A stretch of DNA of 64,000 nucleotides, taken from Corylus avellana (lineage: Eukaryota > Streptophyta > Magnoliopsida > Fagales > Betulaceae). The notes below the pieces were generated by a model that saw only the letters and a list, made by a program, of their open reading frames with translations, did no database searches and had not been told where the DNA came from. Both the position numbers and the translations under genes were made by a program. Positions 47,831 to 64,000 of this stretch are shown here, piece by piece (the stretch's first letter is position 1; each line of letters starts with the position of its first letter). The stretch covers positions 23,489,900 through 23,553,899 of the forward strand of contig NC_081544.1 of the NCBI RefSeq assembly GCF_901000735.1. Direction: 5' to 3'.

Positions 47831-48735
47831 ATGTTCCTTAATTTTTACTTTTAAACTTGTGGGTTGAATATATATATATATAATAACCAAAACTTCTCTT
47901 AAAAATGCTTTAAAATTACGATATGTGGGGTGAACTCATTTTTTTTAAAGGTTAAACCGGTTTTTTAAGACATAATATTTGCATGTTGAACCCATCACTT
48001 TTTAAGAGTGAACCGGCTTTTTACTTTAAAAACCAGTCATTAAATTAGCTTAACTAAGGGCATTTAATTATATTTCGATAATTTTCCATATATGAATTAT
48101 TCAATAAATTAATTATTATCAATGTCCAATTCAAATAAGGAAACAAATAATACAAATCAAATTATTATGCATTAATAAGTTTAGTTACTTTAATATCTAT
48201 ATTAATACGTTTATGATTCTCCAAAAATAAAAATAAAAATACGTTTAGGGTCTCTCACCTAACCGATTAATAGTTTTCCGTATATAAATTATTCAATATA
48301 TTAAGTATTATTAATGTCCAAATCAAATAATGTAACAAATAATACAAATCAAATTGTTATGTATTAATACGTTTAGTCACTTTAACATGTGTATTAATAT
48401 GTTTAGGATTCTCCCAAAAAAAAAATACGTTTAGGGTCTTTCACTTAACCATTAAAATTGACCCGGTTCATATCTCTCCCTAATGCTTAAATCCGCGTTT
48501 TGAATTTTAATTAGATAAAATGTGTTTAAATTGCTTTTATTTGTTTAGGTATGACAAACAATTAATTAAAATGTAGGATTTTCTACAAATACTGGTTGTT
48601 TTGTCTGAATTAGGTCCTATGCTCAAGTTCAAAAAATGCAGTTATGGATTATGATAGCACTTAGGGACTTGGCCAGAGGCATCTGAAGGAGATTTGTATT
48701 ATTAGACTTAATGAGATTAAGTCAAAGTGGAAATT

Positions 48736-49090
48736 ATTGATGTGGTGACACTCATCCCATTAAGTAGATGGAATCTGTTAGTTTTACTCTTAGTTTGGGA
48801 TTCGATCTCAGATTTAATTTTAGACTTTGTATTAGTTTTTTTTGACACCAAATTGAACTTGTTTTTTGGGTGCCAATTAACATAGTCATTCTATCTATAT
48901 ATAAAGGACATGGGACGTCCTTTTGTTCTGGGTATTACATACAGAGCCGCACAAGCTAGAGAGAAAAGGAATAGAAAGAGTGGACTGTTGTGTGTGATGT
49001 CTCCGTAGGCTATGTTATAAGCTCACTAAAATACTCCCCAAATGTGTCAATCCATTTGTGCATTTTGTCGAGGTTCCGTCATCAAAGAAA
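48736..49090 (+). mobile_element. Copia LTR-like block beyond the 3' end of ELIP copy 5
   Basis: It matches 27462-27800 and 32134-32470, with a TATA-like box at 48895-48906 (CTATATATAAAGG). Its preceding Copia scrap (48615-48650) is further shortened. Confidence 0.5.
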
Positions 49091-49251
49091 AAAAAAGGCA
49101 CATGCATGTAGAGAGGTCCCATTTGAAATGATAAATTCGTATGCTTTGATTTACTAACATTGGTTTACACTATTTGCTTCAGAATTACATATATGGAACT
49201 ATATTGTTTTATTCATCGGTTCTAATTACTTCTAAGTAGCAAAATCAGAGT

Positions 49252-50021
49252 CTACACAAGTGTTCCACCCTTCATATACTCGGTGAAGGCAAGTGCAACC
49301 AAACCCAACATGGCAAACCTCCCATTCCACATCTCAGCATCTGAAGTCATAAACCCGTCTGACTTGGACTCCACGCTCACCCCTTTGAACAAAGGAATCA
49401 GAGATGCAAATGATAGCACAATGGTGGTTCCTACGAACCATGGGATCCCGCCGTTGGATATCTGAGCAAACACATCCTGGCCCCTGTATAGCTCTACCGC
49501 CATCGCAGAAACGAAGCCAACCATGGCTAGCCTGCCGTTGATCCTCTCCGGTGCGGGCCCACTGAATGCGAACACGTCAGAGAACTTCGTGCTCATCTGC
49601 TCATACCAAAACACCTTGTCAAATCAAAATGCATGGTACAACGGTGTACAAATAGTTATATCCTACAGCACTAGTACTATTTATACGTACCTTAGGTGTA
49701 GGTGTTGGTTGCTCTTGCTTGTATTTCTGTAAGCCAAGGAATTACAGACGGTTAGGATCATTTATTGCACATCAATCAGCATGTGATCGTTACTTAGTTA
49801 AGCTATAACCTGGGAAAATAATAATAATAATAATAAGAAGAAGAAGAGAAGCTGCAGACTCTACGTACCTCTGCCATGGACCGCACACGCATGGTAGCAT
49901 TCCTAGGCAAACGTGGCACATAAGTGCTGGGAAGAAACTGGTTCACCCTAGACCCATTGGCCAAACGGGTCACAGCTGGGGTGGCCAAGCAGGATTGCAT
50001 TGCAGCCGAAGTAGTCATCAT
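49252..50021 (-). CDS. ELIP: Early light-induced protein, chloroplastic (ELIP copy 5, short linker)
   Basis: Complement of join(49252..49596, 49691..49726, 49869..50021), 177 aa. Exon 1 has one extra codon compared with the other copies ([16 protein letters not shown]). Exon 2 is the short 12-codon form ([12 protein letters not shown]), as in copy 4. Exon 3 starts [14 protein letters not shown] and carries the full three-helix domain with both N-G-R motifs. TATATATA (50131-50138) and CACGTG (50199-50204) are upstream. The frame is open and the splice sites are intact. Confidence 0.92.
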
Positions 50022-50130
50022 GAATGCTTAGTGCGAACAAATGCTAAATTATGTAGTGGAGAAATGTGAGCTTGGAATTAATGCCTATTTGTGAGTGTGG
50101 ATATTGTACTTCTACGAGAGTATGGGTGCG

Positions 50131-50204
50131 TATATATAGTGTGCGAGGAAGGCAGAGGGGTGGATATTTGTATATATATTTTGAAAAGCTCATTGGTTCA
50201 CGTG
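50131..50204 (-). promoter_or_regulatory. ELIP copy 5 TATA box and G-box
   Basis: TATATATA at 50131-50138 and CACGTG at 50199-50204, laid out as in copy 4. Confidence 0.6.
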
Positions 50205-52178
50205 CATGGGTTCGTTTGTCCACGTACATGATGGTGTAAGCGCGCGGCGTGGCCCTCACAAGCACCGCTGCATTTCACTTGTGAGTTTGAGGCCAAAATG
50301 GTTCCAGCATTAATTTGTCTTTTCTACGGACTAGCACATTCCAAACCCTCACTAGTCACAGATTGTGTGGCTCAGTTTTCTGTTGTTGGCCAATGGGGGT
50401 AAATTTCTCTAAAGTTAAATGAGAATCACTTTCTCGCATGCATTCGTTTTTCTTGTTTCATATAATTATCACTAATTGGTTTTAACACGGCACAAATTTT
50501 TTTAGGGACGTGTTACACAATGACACGTCACTAGAAGGTGATGTTTTAAAATTCTTGATAATGTGTATACGTTACTAAATACTCAATTTTTTGTAGTATA
50601 TATCGTATATGATAGGAAAAGTTTGTGGGAATTCAGAGACCACAGTACTTACATTTTGATGTATGTATAGTTTTTACTCATAGCACACTATAATTATTCC
50701 TACACCAGCCTTAAATTTCAAATTGTGTAACGCTAATTCAAGCAACCATACACACGTCACAAATCAAGCATAAATTAAGAATATTCCTCCAACAAATTGT
50801 GAAAACAGTCGTCTCTTCTTCATCAAATTCTACTGAAGCGAAATATATTATTAGAAACTAATGCTTTAAAAAAAGTATAGAAAATAAAAATTTAAAAAGA
50901 CTTGAAAATTCTTTAAATGCATATTACAAATTGTTTACAAAAGAGTACTGTTGAATAATTAAACCAACAAATTCTGAAAAAATAAAATAAAATAAAATTC
51001 TTCAACCCTAGATCAATGTCCAAACATGAATTTCTGATTAACAATTATCAAAGATGAATGATAAAAATCATTATTTCAATCATCTTCATATAATTGGTGA
51101 ATCTACCATTGAACTTTTATGTAGATCCATTAGATTTACAAAAAAAAAAAAGATAGTTGAAAGATGGTTGAAAGAATGATACAGTTATGCCTCGTTATAA
51201 AACCATTTACAAACTAAAAAGATACAGAAAGTAGAAGAAAGAAGAAAAAGAAAGAGATTTTAGATTTTATTTTATTTTATTTTTTCCTTGAGAGCCTTTT
51301 TTTTTAATGATGCCTCGTTATTAAACGATTTACAAACTAAAAAGAAACAGAAAGTAGAAGAGAGAAGAAAAAGAAAGAGAATTTTAGATTTTATTTTATT
51401 TTATTTTTTCCTTGAGAGCCTTAAGATCGAATGACAGTAGTTGGAACGGATGTGTTTCCAAGATTTTCAAAATATCACATTTAAGGTATTTGTTGCTTGT
51501 TGTTTGGCACCATCTATGGATTACGTTAATACTCTCTGTCTCTCCCTCTTAAACTATCAGAAGCCAAAAGTCCCACAGAAGGGAAAAAAAAAGGACAAAA
51601 TATATTTCAGATCATTGCTAACAGTACTGTATAGATATATTAAGTTAAAAGACACGTAAGTTGGACTGGGTCTTGCAGATCGATGTACGTAGCCACTGCG
51701 TATACAAATATCTGGAATCCAAAAATCAGTTGAAAATTTCAAATAAATTGAATGTGAAACAAATATCTGAAATCCAACACACTATATGGAAGAAGAAGCT
51801 AGAAGCGTACCAGCGAGAGAGAGAGAGAGAGAGAGATTTGGGACAAGTAGACTGTGGAATGTGATGTTTTGACTTATTCTACTTAGACAGGTTCAGTTAG
51901 GTACGTGTCTTTTGATTTTAAGAGTTATATCTTTCTTGAAAGGAAACAAGAGTGATATAATAAAGGCTTCTAGAATTATTCTAACTTAAGAGATATGATA
52001 GGGGCTCAACTGAGTCCTATTTAAGACCCAACTTTTATTTACGTTGCACAAAGTTATATAAGTGTTAGGTTCATTCATCCAAAAAAAAAAAATTGAAATT
52101 TTAAAAAAGAGACAAAAATTAAAACATATGTCTACAAAAGTTGGCCGGGTCTTAGATAGGGTTTAGTTGAGCCTCTCG

Positions 52179-52217
<39 letters not shown>

Positions 52218-52395
52218 AGACTTAAAATGACACTTGGCAGCATGCTAAAACGCCATATAACCGGTTCAGTTATCATAATGTGCGTGTCTTTTGATTTACA
52301 TAACTAGTTCAGTTATCAAAACGTACGTGTCTTTTGATTTTAAACGCACAGTTTAACTTAAAATGATACTGGATAGCATTTTAAAATACCACGTG
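50205..52395. other. Non-coding repeat-rich spacer, duplicate of 33592-35530
   Basis: No gene is seen. The part 50690-52160 is the direct counterpart of 34085-35530 and the inverted counterpart of 37915-39334. At 51290-51420 a ~115-bp piece (GCCTCGTTATTAAACGATTT and following) is duplicated next to 51185-51300. CT and TA runs stand at 52172-52216. Confidence 0.7.
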
Positions 52396-52500
52396 TTGTC
52401 TCTAAGAGGTAGTTCAATCGGCTGGGACCACGCCTAATAAAACGAATGTCACTTGTTCGAATCCTCTTCCCCCTTTTGTACAATAATTTTAACCTCTCAA
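52396..52500 (+). mobile_element. tRNA-derived SINE
   Basis: A box AGGTAGTTCAATCGGCTGGG and B box GTCACTTGTTCGAATCC stand 32 bases apart. This is the same family as at 19086 (opposite strand) and 61487. The tail is poor and then TA-rich (52510-52540). Confidence 0.65.
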
Positions 52501-52510
52501 GCTTAAAACT

Positions 52511-52544
<34 letters not shown>

Positions 52545-52760
52545 CAAGATGTGCAGTAATGACAATCAGTTTTTTATCAACCATTGTTTAATGAAAAGAA
52601 AATATCTAACTTTATCTCACTTTTATCTTATTATGCTAACACAATAGGGTTGTAAATAGTCCTTAAATCAGCCATTAGGGTTGTAAATAGTCCTTAAATA
52701 AAAGTGTCGCAAAAGTATTACTCTTATAACTATACATGGTGTTAACACTAACGGAGATGC

Positions 52761-53557
52761 TTAGAGCATTCATGTCTTGCTCAACAACTATTTAGCTAAA
52801 AAAATACATTTTTTCTATTTTAGTTATTTATTTTTTCAAATCACCTATATTTAGCTCAACATTTTAGCTATTCATTTTTACTTTTCTATTTAAAATATTA
52901 TTTATTTGTCGACTTTTCGTATTCTCAAGGTAGAGAGAAAGCAAGATCACTTTTATTATTAATATAAGCGGTAACTCCACTTTAAACCCTTAAATTATCA
53001 CTCGATTTGACAAGCCCCCAAACTTCAAAACCTCTCAATTTGATTTCCTAAACTTTCAATTGCAGTCAATTTGAATCCATCCATCAGATTTTTAACGTTA
53101 AAAGTGAGATAATGACATTTTATACCCCTGACTTTTTTATAAAATTCTAAATTTACCCTTAATTCCAAATTAAAAATTAAAAAATAAAAGTAAAAAAAAA
53201 AAAAAAAAAATTAGGGATATTTTGGTCTTTTTAGGTATTGCTATTAGAAGATAATGGCTAAATCTGACGGATGGGTTCAAATTAACTGCAATTAAAAATT
53301 TATAGGTTCAAATTGAAAGTTTTTGAAGTTTGAGAAGTATTGTCAAATCGCAAGGTAATTAAAAAGTCTAAAGTAAAGTAGCCCATTAATATAAATAAAG
53401 ATTTGTTGAGCTACAATGCTCATCAAATTTGTTGAGCACTGTAGCATCTCAACAAATCCTTAATCATTTTATTGAGCCTGATGTAGAGCATTTTTTGTTG
53501 CATTGCTAGTTAAAATAGTCAAAAAACTAATTTGTTGAGGCCAATGTAAATGCTCTA
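52761..53557. mobile_element. Outer MITE (second copy), hosting a nested MITE
   Basis: Counterpart of 41051-41825: left end TTAGAGCATTCATGTC, right end CCAATGTAAATGCTCTAA. The nested element is at 52968-53385. Confidence 0.65.
52968..53385. mobile_element. Nested Mutator-like MITE (second copy)
   Basis: A perfect 9-bp target duplication TTAATATAA lies at 52959-52967 and 53386-53394. The ends GCGGTAACTCCACTTTAAAC and GTAAAGTAGCCCA are diverged from 41258-41652. Confidence 0.75.
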
Positions 53558-53634
53558 AAGAAGTGTAATTACCTCAAAAATATAGGAAAGAGAAAGATGT
53601 GATAGTTCCCATTTGGTAGAGACAAAACATTTTA

Positions 53635-54273
53635 GGGTTAATAATTTTTTTAGTACATGGGTTTGCAGTTTTCTATTTGTTCCCACCTAAGGTTCCAAAA
53701 TAGTCACAAATGGTACTTGACCTATAGGAAAAGACTAACTTGATATCTTTGTTACACGTGTCACCATATAACAATGCCACGTATCCTAAAAATAAAAAAT
53801 AAAAAAATAAAAACTAAATCTAAAAAACAATAAAAAATAAAAAATAAAAATTGAAAATTTTATGGGGCCTCAGGGGTGGATTCAGCCACCCCCTGCGGCC
53901 CAATTGGGTGTGGCTCGAGGCCTCGGGGTGGCTCGGCCACCCCTAACGGCTAAAAAGGGCGTGGCTGAAGCAACCCTCAAAGGCCTTGGGGGTGGCTGCC
54001 CACCACCATTTTGGCCATGGAGGTGGCTTCGGCCACCCTAGGCCGGCCTCAGTGTATGGCCGAAGGCACCCCCAAGACCCTTGAGGTGGTTTGACCACCC
54101 CTAGATTGGCCTGGGGGGTGGTTGACCACCAAATGACGGAGTATAACGGAAACTAACAGAGGCATCAAGTTCGTATTTTCCCATAGATCGAGTACCATTT
54201 GTGACTGTTTTGGAACCCTATGTGGAAAAAAATAAAAAACTGCAAACCCAAGTATTAAAAAAGTTATTAACCC
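53635..54273. mobile_element. Long-TIR MITE with GGGGTGGC-rich core (copy b)
   Basis: Counterpart of 41897-42706 with the same ends, and flanks AACATTTTA/TACATTTTA (8 of 9). The core is shorter by about 170 bp and has lost much of its palindromic order. Confidence 0.7.
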
Positions 54274-54419
54274 TACATTTTAAATGAACGCAAAAATCTT
54301 GACAAGGAGGCTGAATACAAAATAAACACACAAAATGACTTTTAATTTTACTTCAAATTAAAGTAGAGTGGTATATTTATAAGTTATATAAAACATGTAA
54401 TTTTCTAAGCATTTGTATG

Positions 54420-55020
54420 TAGGGCTGTTAAATGAGCGAAGCGTCTCGCGAGCAAGCTCGGGTTTGGCTTGCATAAGCTCGACTCGTGCTCGACTCGAAT
54501 ATTAAATGAAGCGTTTCGTGAACACGAATCCTAGCTCGAATATTAAATGAAGCTAGCTCGGCTCGACTCGACTAAGCTCGTATAAAGCTCGAATTTGTAG
54601 TTATTCACATAATTTCTCATATTAATATTAAAAATTGATGATTTTTTTTTTTTTTTTTTCTAATAGTATTATTTTATTATAAAATGATGCATATCCTTTT
54701 TCTTTGAAACCAAGTGCCTTGTTGTATTGACTCGAGCTCCATACTTCGCTAGCCAGACTAAACAAATACTCATATGCAAGCTGACTTATTGAGCCGTTTA
54801 AGAGTACTTGAAATTTAAATTTATAATAAAACAATAAATTAATAAATTAAATTAAATATAAGAACCAGCTCGTGAACTGGCTCAGCTCGACTTGATTTAT
54901 TATGAGCTCAAGCTCGATTTTTTGGCTCATCCTTAAGCTCGACTCGAGCTCGAGTAAAATTTAAACAAGCCGAGCCCAAACAAGAAAAGCTCACTCAAAC
55001 TCGGCTCATTTACACCCCTA
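54420..55020. mobile_element. hAT-type MITE with perfect 8-bp target duplication
   Basis: The left end TAGGGCTGTTAAATGAGC pairs with the right end GCTCATTTACACCCCTA. The 8-bp duplication TTTGTATG (54412-54419 and 55021-55028) fits the hAT superfamily. The subterminal zones are full of CTCGACTCGAGCTC-like words. The paralogous place at 42847-42854 has a single TTTGTATG and no insert, and no insert is found in the third copy near 62186. It is non-coding. Confidence 0.88.
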
Positions 55021-55343
55021 TTTGTATGCATCACATTTAACATATTTATTCTTCGAGATGATTTTTGGATACCTCATAACTTTTAGAGTTACCAAGTACA
55101 TATATAACATTTTTTAACTTCATTTTATCCATGATTCTTTTCAAAGAACTAGAAGTATATATTAATAATTAAAATTTAATTACCAAGCTTTATTATTAAA
55201 ATTTATCACTATATGACGATGCTACATTTCTCCCACCAGATAGAAAGATATCATAAATTTCTTTATTATTCCTTACAACATAACATGGACAATTCAACAA
55301 CTTCGAAGGCTTGCTCTTTACTTTCCACGTCTGTACTCTGCAA

Positions 55344-59148
<3,805 letters not shown>

Positions 59149-59845
59149 TCTAAAGGTAAAAGCTTTTACTATGGAAAAGAAAAATCTCTGTCTGCAATTT
59201 CACAATGCTGACGACTTTATATACGCTATTATTGGGGTTCATCAGATAAATATCTTGGTGGAAAGAAACAAGATAAGATTGTTGGTAGGGCGACTTGTCA
59301 GAAATTGGATACGGTAGGACGAGATAATATCGAATTAATATCGATAGGGTCATGATTAAGAACGCCGGCGTGCATGACTTTCATGCACGCCAAGCTTTTT
59401 TAAAAAAAAATAATTAAAATAATAAAATATTAAAATTTTATTAATTTATTATCTTAAAATAATAAATCACTCTAGCATGCAAATGTTTAACATCACCCAT
59501 ATCGATAACATTGAATTACTTATATTAAAAGTTATTTTTATCCTCTTAAAAAATAAAAAAATAAAAATAATTCTCTTATATAATTAACTAAATATTATTT
59601 AATTCAAATTAACTAGATAAGACCATGTTCCAATTAAGGAGGACTTACCTAGGCCCATGACCACTTTTGGGGGACCAAAGAAGGTTGTTGAATAATTGTG
59701 AGGCTATATTTGTAAAAAGTATGGGAGATCTCATTTACATTTGGGTTGCTTAAAATATTATACCGAGGTAGTAATAGCAGTAGTCCAAATTAATTACAAA
59801 TTAATTTGGGGGCTCTACAAGTAGTGTTAAAGCATTCGGCTTTGA
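59149..59845. other. AKR upstream region
   Basis: This should hold the promoter of the intact AKR gene (minus strand). TATA-like AT-rich words occur at 59210-59230 and beyond 59400, but none is convincing. No coding sequence is seen. A CATGACTTTCATGCACGCC inverted pair lies at 59371-59395. Confidence 0.4.
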
Positions 59846-59960
59846 ATTTTAAGAAGTAATTCAATCGGTTGGAGATTATGTCTTATGAAGTGGAGGTCAC
59901 TAGTTCGAATTTTTCTTTTCCTTTTATGCAACATCATGTAAAAATAATAAAATAAAATAA
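59846..59960 (+). mobile_element. tRNA-derived SINE, diverged
   Basis: A box AAGTAATTCAATCGGTTGG and B box GTCACTAGTTCGAATTT, then T/A-rich DNA. Same family as 61241 and 61487. Confidence 0.6.
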
Positions 59961-59989
59961 TCGGCTATGTAGACTGTAGGATTTGATCT

Positions 59990-60560
59990 GAGCAGACTAA
60001 GGTAATGATCCACAAAAGTTTAGGAGTATAGGAAAGAGAACACCAGGAGTGTGATTGGTACGTTCGAGCAGAGAACATTATGGCCCAACCGTAGCCACGT
60101 TCGAGCAGGAGTGTGATTCGTACGTTCAGAAGTAAAAGGGCAACAAATGAGAGTGTGATGAGATGCTTTTGGCGAGCCAAGCCAAATCAACCGACTGCAT
60201 CTCGTTCGAATAGAGTTACGACCTGTTGTCCCTAGGGTCTTGGCAAAACCGACCAGTTGCATTCCCATTCGTATGGCAGTGTGATTGCAACAGACAGAAA
60301 GGTTGTGGTTGCAGTTTTTTTTTTTTGTTTTTCGAATTCCATTGTTGTTAAGAAACCTATCGACACCCGCGAAATTGAACGGTTCCCTAGTCAGTCTAAC
60401 AATTGCGTCCCATAGTTTGCGCATCTCATGCAGCGTCTCGCACTGTGCTTGCAAGTACTCCCATTTGTATACCAGGCCCTCCCTTACAAGTGACATTGTT
60501 AGTGAGATTGGTACTGTTGCGCAGTTTGACCGTTAAATCCGAATAATTTGACTATGATAC
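59990..60560 (-). mobile_element. Retroelement leader/gag-like remnant
   Basis: On the minus strand a word near 60553-60562 (AATGGTATCATAGTC) looks like a worn primer-binding site. A leader and a 158-residue open frame (60020..60496) follow. Its first 60 residues (QCETLHEMRKLWDAIVRL) look gag-like; the rest is Thr/Arg/Leu-rich with no recognised motif. A second similar word stands near 60700. I cannot assign a family, and the frame may not be a real protein. Confidence 0.35.
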
Positions 60561-61240
60561 CATTTGACGTAGTAGAAATGATAGAAAAAATAAAAGAAGT
60601 TTGACGAATTCTATTTTATGAACTTAACAAGCTAACAAATAGCTTCTCTTTTCCTCGGGTTGGCCATTAAATCCGAATAATTCTGACTTAATTTGATACC
60701 ACTTGACATAATGGAAACGATAGAAAAATGCAATAAAATTAACTAAATATGGAAAGACTAAATAAAAATGTTTAATCCTAATGTTTATGGATATTATTGA
60801 TGCCAAGATTAATGCTAAATAAGGAAGAAAATTAGTTGGGATTGTTATCAATCAGGCAAAAGTTCCCATATGTGCTTTGCTGCCCAAATCAGCAGGAAAT
60901 CAAACAATAGTTTGTTTTTCGTCAATTTCTTGATTTCTTCACATTTCTATGCCTTCTTTATTTATCGCGATCGAACTCCTGTTTGAATGGAAATCAGTTC
61001 TAGTTGGGCCTTTCGAAAGCCTCCCATTGCACTCTCGTTTGATTCGTTTGAACATGGTGTGATCAGGCTATTATGCCCTTACTTCTTCCCATCCACTATT
61101 TTTTTTTTTCTTTTTTTTTTTTTTCTTTCTTGATATGAGGGTCATAATTATATTATCATGATCGGTTCTATTATTTATTTTCCCAAAAAGCTTACATATA
61201 TTTCAAATTTAAAATTGACTCAAACTCATCTTAAATCGAT

Positions 61241-61360
61241 TCGTCAAGGGGGTTCAATAGACTGGAGACCGCGTCTCATGAAGCGGAGGTTACTAGTTTG
61301 AATCTTCCATCCCCCTCTTGTGTGGACATGCCAAAAATAAAAAATAAAAATAAAAATAAA
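61241..61360 (+). mobile_element. tRNA-derived SINE
   Basis: The A box is GGGTTCAATAGACTGGAG. The B box is GGTTACTAGTTTGAATCTTCC. A CTCTTGTGTGGACATG tail follows, then an A-rich run (61333-61363). Same family as 61487. Confidence 0.65.
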
Positions 61361-61486
61361 AAATTGATCAAATTGAAAACTGAGATGTTAAACTCAAAAT
61401 GTTCATAAGCATAGAGAAAAAGTAATGCAATATACCACATTTTTATCATATTTTGTTGATGATGTGACACTAACAATCAATTTTTT

Positions 61487-61593
61487 AGGTCTCAAAGAGG
61501 TAGCTCAATCGGCTGGAACAACACCTAATGAAACGGAAGTCACTAATTTGAATCCTCCTCCTCACTCTTGTGCGAACATGTAAAAAAAAAAAA
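61487..61593 (+). mobile_element. tRNA-derived SINE with target duplication
   Basis: A box GAGGTAGCTCAATCGGCTGG, B box GTCACTAATTTGAATCC, then a CTCTTGTGCGAACATG end and an A tail. The flanks AACAATCAAT (61472 and 61593 regions) form a target duplication. This is the best-preserved plus-strand member of the family here. Confidence 0.8.
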
Positions 61594-61599
61594 AACAAT

Positions 61600-62376
61600 C
61601 AATCTTTTGATCAGCCATTGTTTAATGAAAAGTAATCTAGAGGTTTATTGGTTGTGCTACATCAGTAAAGTAAAATAAGAGTTGGTAATATAACATTTCT
61701 CCTAGAGAAAGATTAGCATGCTATAAACAACGCTTTTATCTCACTTATATTCTATTGTGCACACGCGGTAGGGTATAGTAACCCTTTGATCATCTATTAT
61801 TAAAAATATATATATCTAATGACTACTAAACTCTGTCATGCCAACATAATAGAATAAAAGTATGATATCCAACATAATAGAATAAAAGTATGATATATAA
61901 CATTACTCTCATAACTATTCATGGTGTTAACGCTAAGGAGAGATGCATAAAAAAAATATGTCACTTCAAAAATTTAGGAAAGAAAAATATGTGATAGTAC
62001 TTTTCTCTTGGCAAAGACAGTACCTTTTTATGGGCCGTTCATTTTAACAATTAAAATGAAAGCCCAAATCTTGACAACAAGGCCTAATGCAAAATAAACA
62101 CACAAAATGACATTTTATTTCACTTTAAAAATAAAGAGTGGATAGGTATATTTTTAAGTTATATAAAACAAGTAATTTTCTAAGCATTTGCATTCATATA
62201 CTTATTCTTCGAGATGAGTTTTGGGCTAATATATATATATAACCAACAACTATGGCTCTCATCACTATATGACGATGCTACATTTCTCCCACCACATAGC
62301 AGCAAGATATCATAAATTGCTTCATTATTCCTCAACAAACAACATGGACATTTCAACAACTTCAAAGGTTTGCTCT
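61600..62376. other. Third copy of the AKR 3' flank, lacking the hAT MITE
   Basis: It shares scattered blocks with 42740-43170 and 54290-55340 (AAAATGACATTTTATTTCAC, CTAAGCATTTG, ACGATGCTACATTTCTCCCA), so this is the downstream flank of AKR copy C. A 30-bp piece (ATGATATCCAACATAATAG) is tandemly doubled at 61855-61890. No gene. Confidence 0.6.
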
Positions 62377-63927
<1,551 letters not shown>

Positions 63928-64000
63928 CTACCTTGCCAAAGTTATAAATCAAGCAAAGATTATGGCAGTGCAGTAGATTGAAATATCTGAAAAGTTTGGT

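Noticed and set aside
60020..60496. A new 158-residue protein gene
   Set aside because: It lies behind a worn primer-site-like word in retroelement-like DNA, has no motif in its second half, and has no promoter or intron evidence. It is kept only as part of a retroelement remnant.
61487..61560. Possible functional tRNA gene
   Set aside because: It has A and B boxes but no cloverleaf with a proper anticodon arm and acceptor stem, and it is followed by a SINE body and A tail.

Overview
This window is nuclear DNA of a flowering plant. The genes are intron-rich with GT-AG introns, and the DNA is AT-rich and full of plant transposons. The genes are plant-type: dymeclin, early light-induced protein (ELIP), aldo-keto reductase (AKR) and germin-like protein. 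A woody eudicot is likely, but I cannot name the species. Four runs of exactly 100 N (19720-19819, 26085-26184, 37230-37329, 39335-39434) split the window into five contigs, so order and orientation across them are scaffold guesses.

Layout. 1-6808 holds the last 17 exons of a dymeclin gene (+). ELIP copy 1 (7508-8275, -) converges on it. A Mutator-like MITE (8684-9341), AKR exon scraps and a retroelement leader remnant follow. 10925-17913 is a CACTA-like element that contains pieces of the exocyst gene SEC10. 17914-19719 is promoter-like DNA ending in the first 22 codons of a germin-like protein, cut by a gap. Contig 2 (19820-26084) repeats 4107-10918 almost exactly (dymeclin exons plus ELIP copy 2). 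Contig 3 (26185-37229) has a decayed Copia element, ELIP copies 3 and 4, a LINE/dymeclin junction and MITEs. Contig 4 (37330-39334) is an inverted copy of 34085-35530. Contig 5 (39435-64000) starts by repeating the end of contig 3, then carries MITEs, an AKR pseudogene, a Copia gag remnant, ELIP copy 5, more MITEs, an intact 7-exon AKR gene (55344-59148, -), SINEs, and the 3' half of a third AKR (62377-63927, -).

Main theme. One ancestral block, dymeclin 3' end - ELIP - AKR, has been amplified. Two copies share a junction joining LINE sequence, of the kind found in AKR intron 1, to dymeclin intron sequence (about 30942 and 47520). This suggests one unequal exchange followed by amplification. 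All five ELIP copies keep open frames, splice sites and the three-helix domain (189, 189, 189, 176 and 177 aa). The dymeclin passengers are truncated, and of the AKR copies one is intact, one is broken, one is partly visible and three are scraps. Copy 2 may be the other allele of copy 1 rather than a separate gene. Because the paralogous blocks can be compared, several MITE insertions can be checked against an empty site inside the window.
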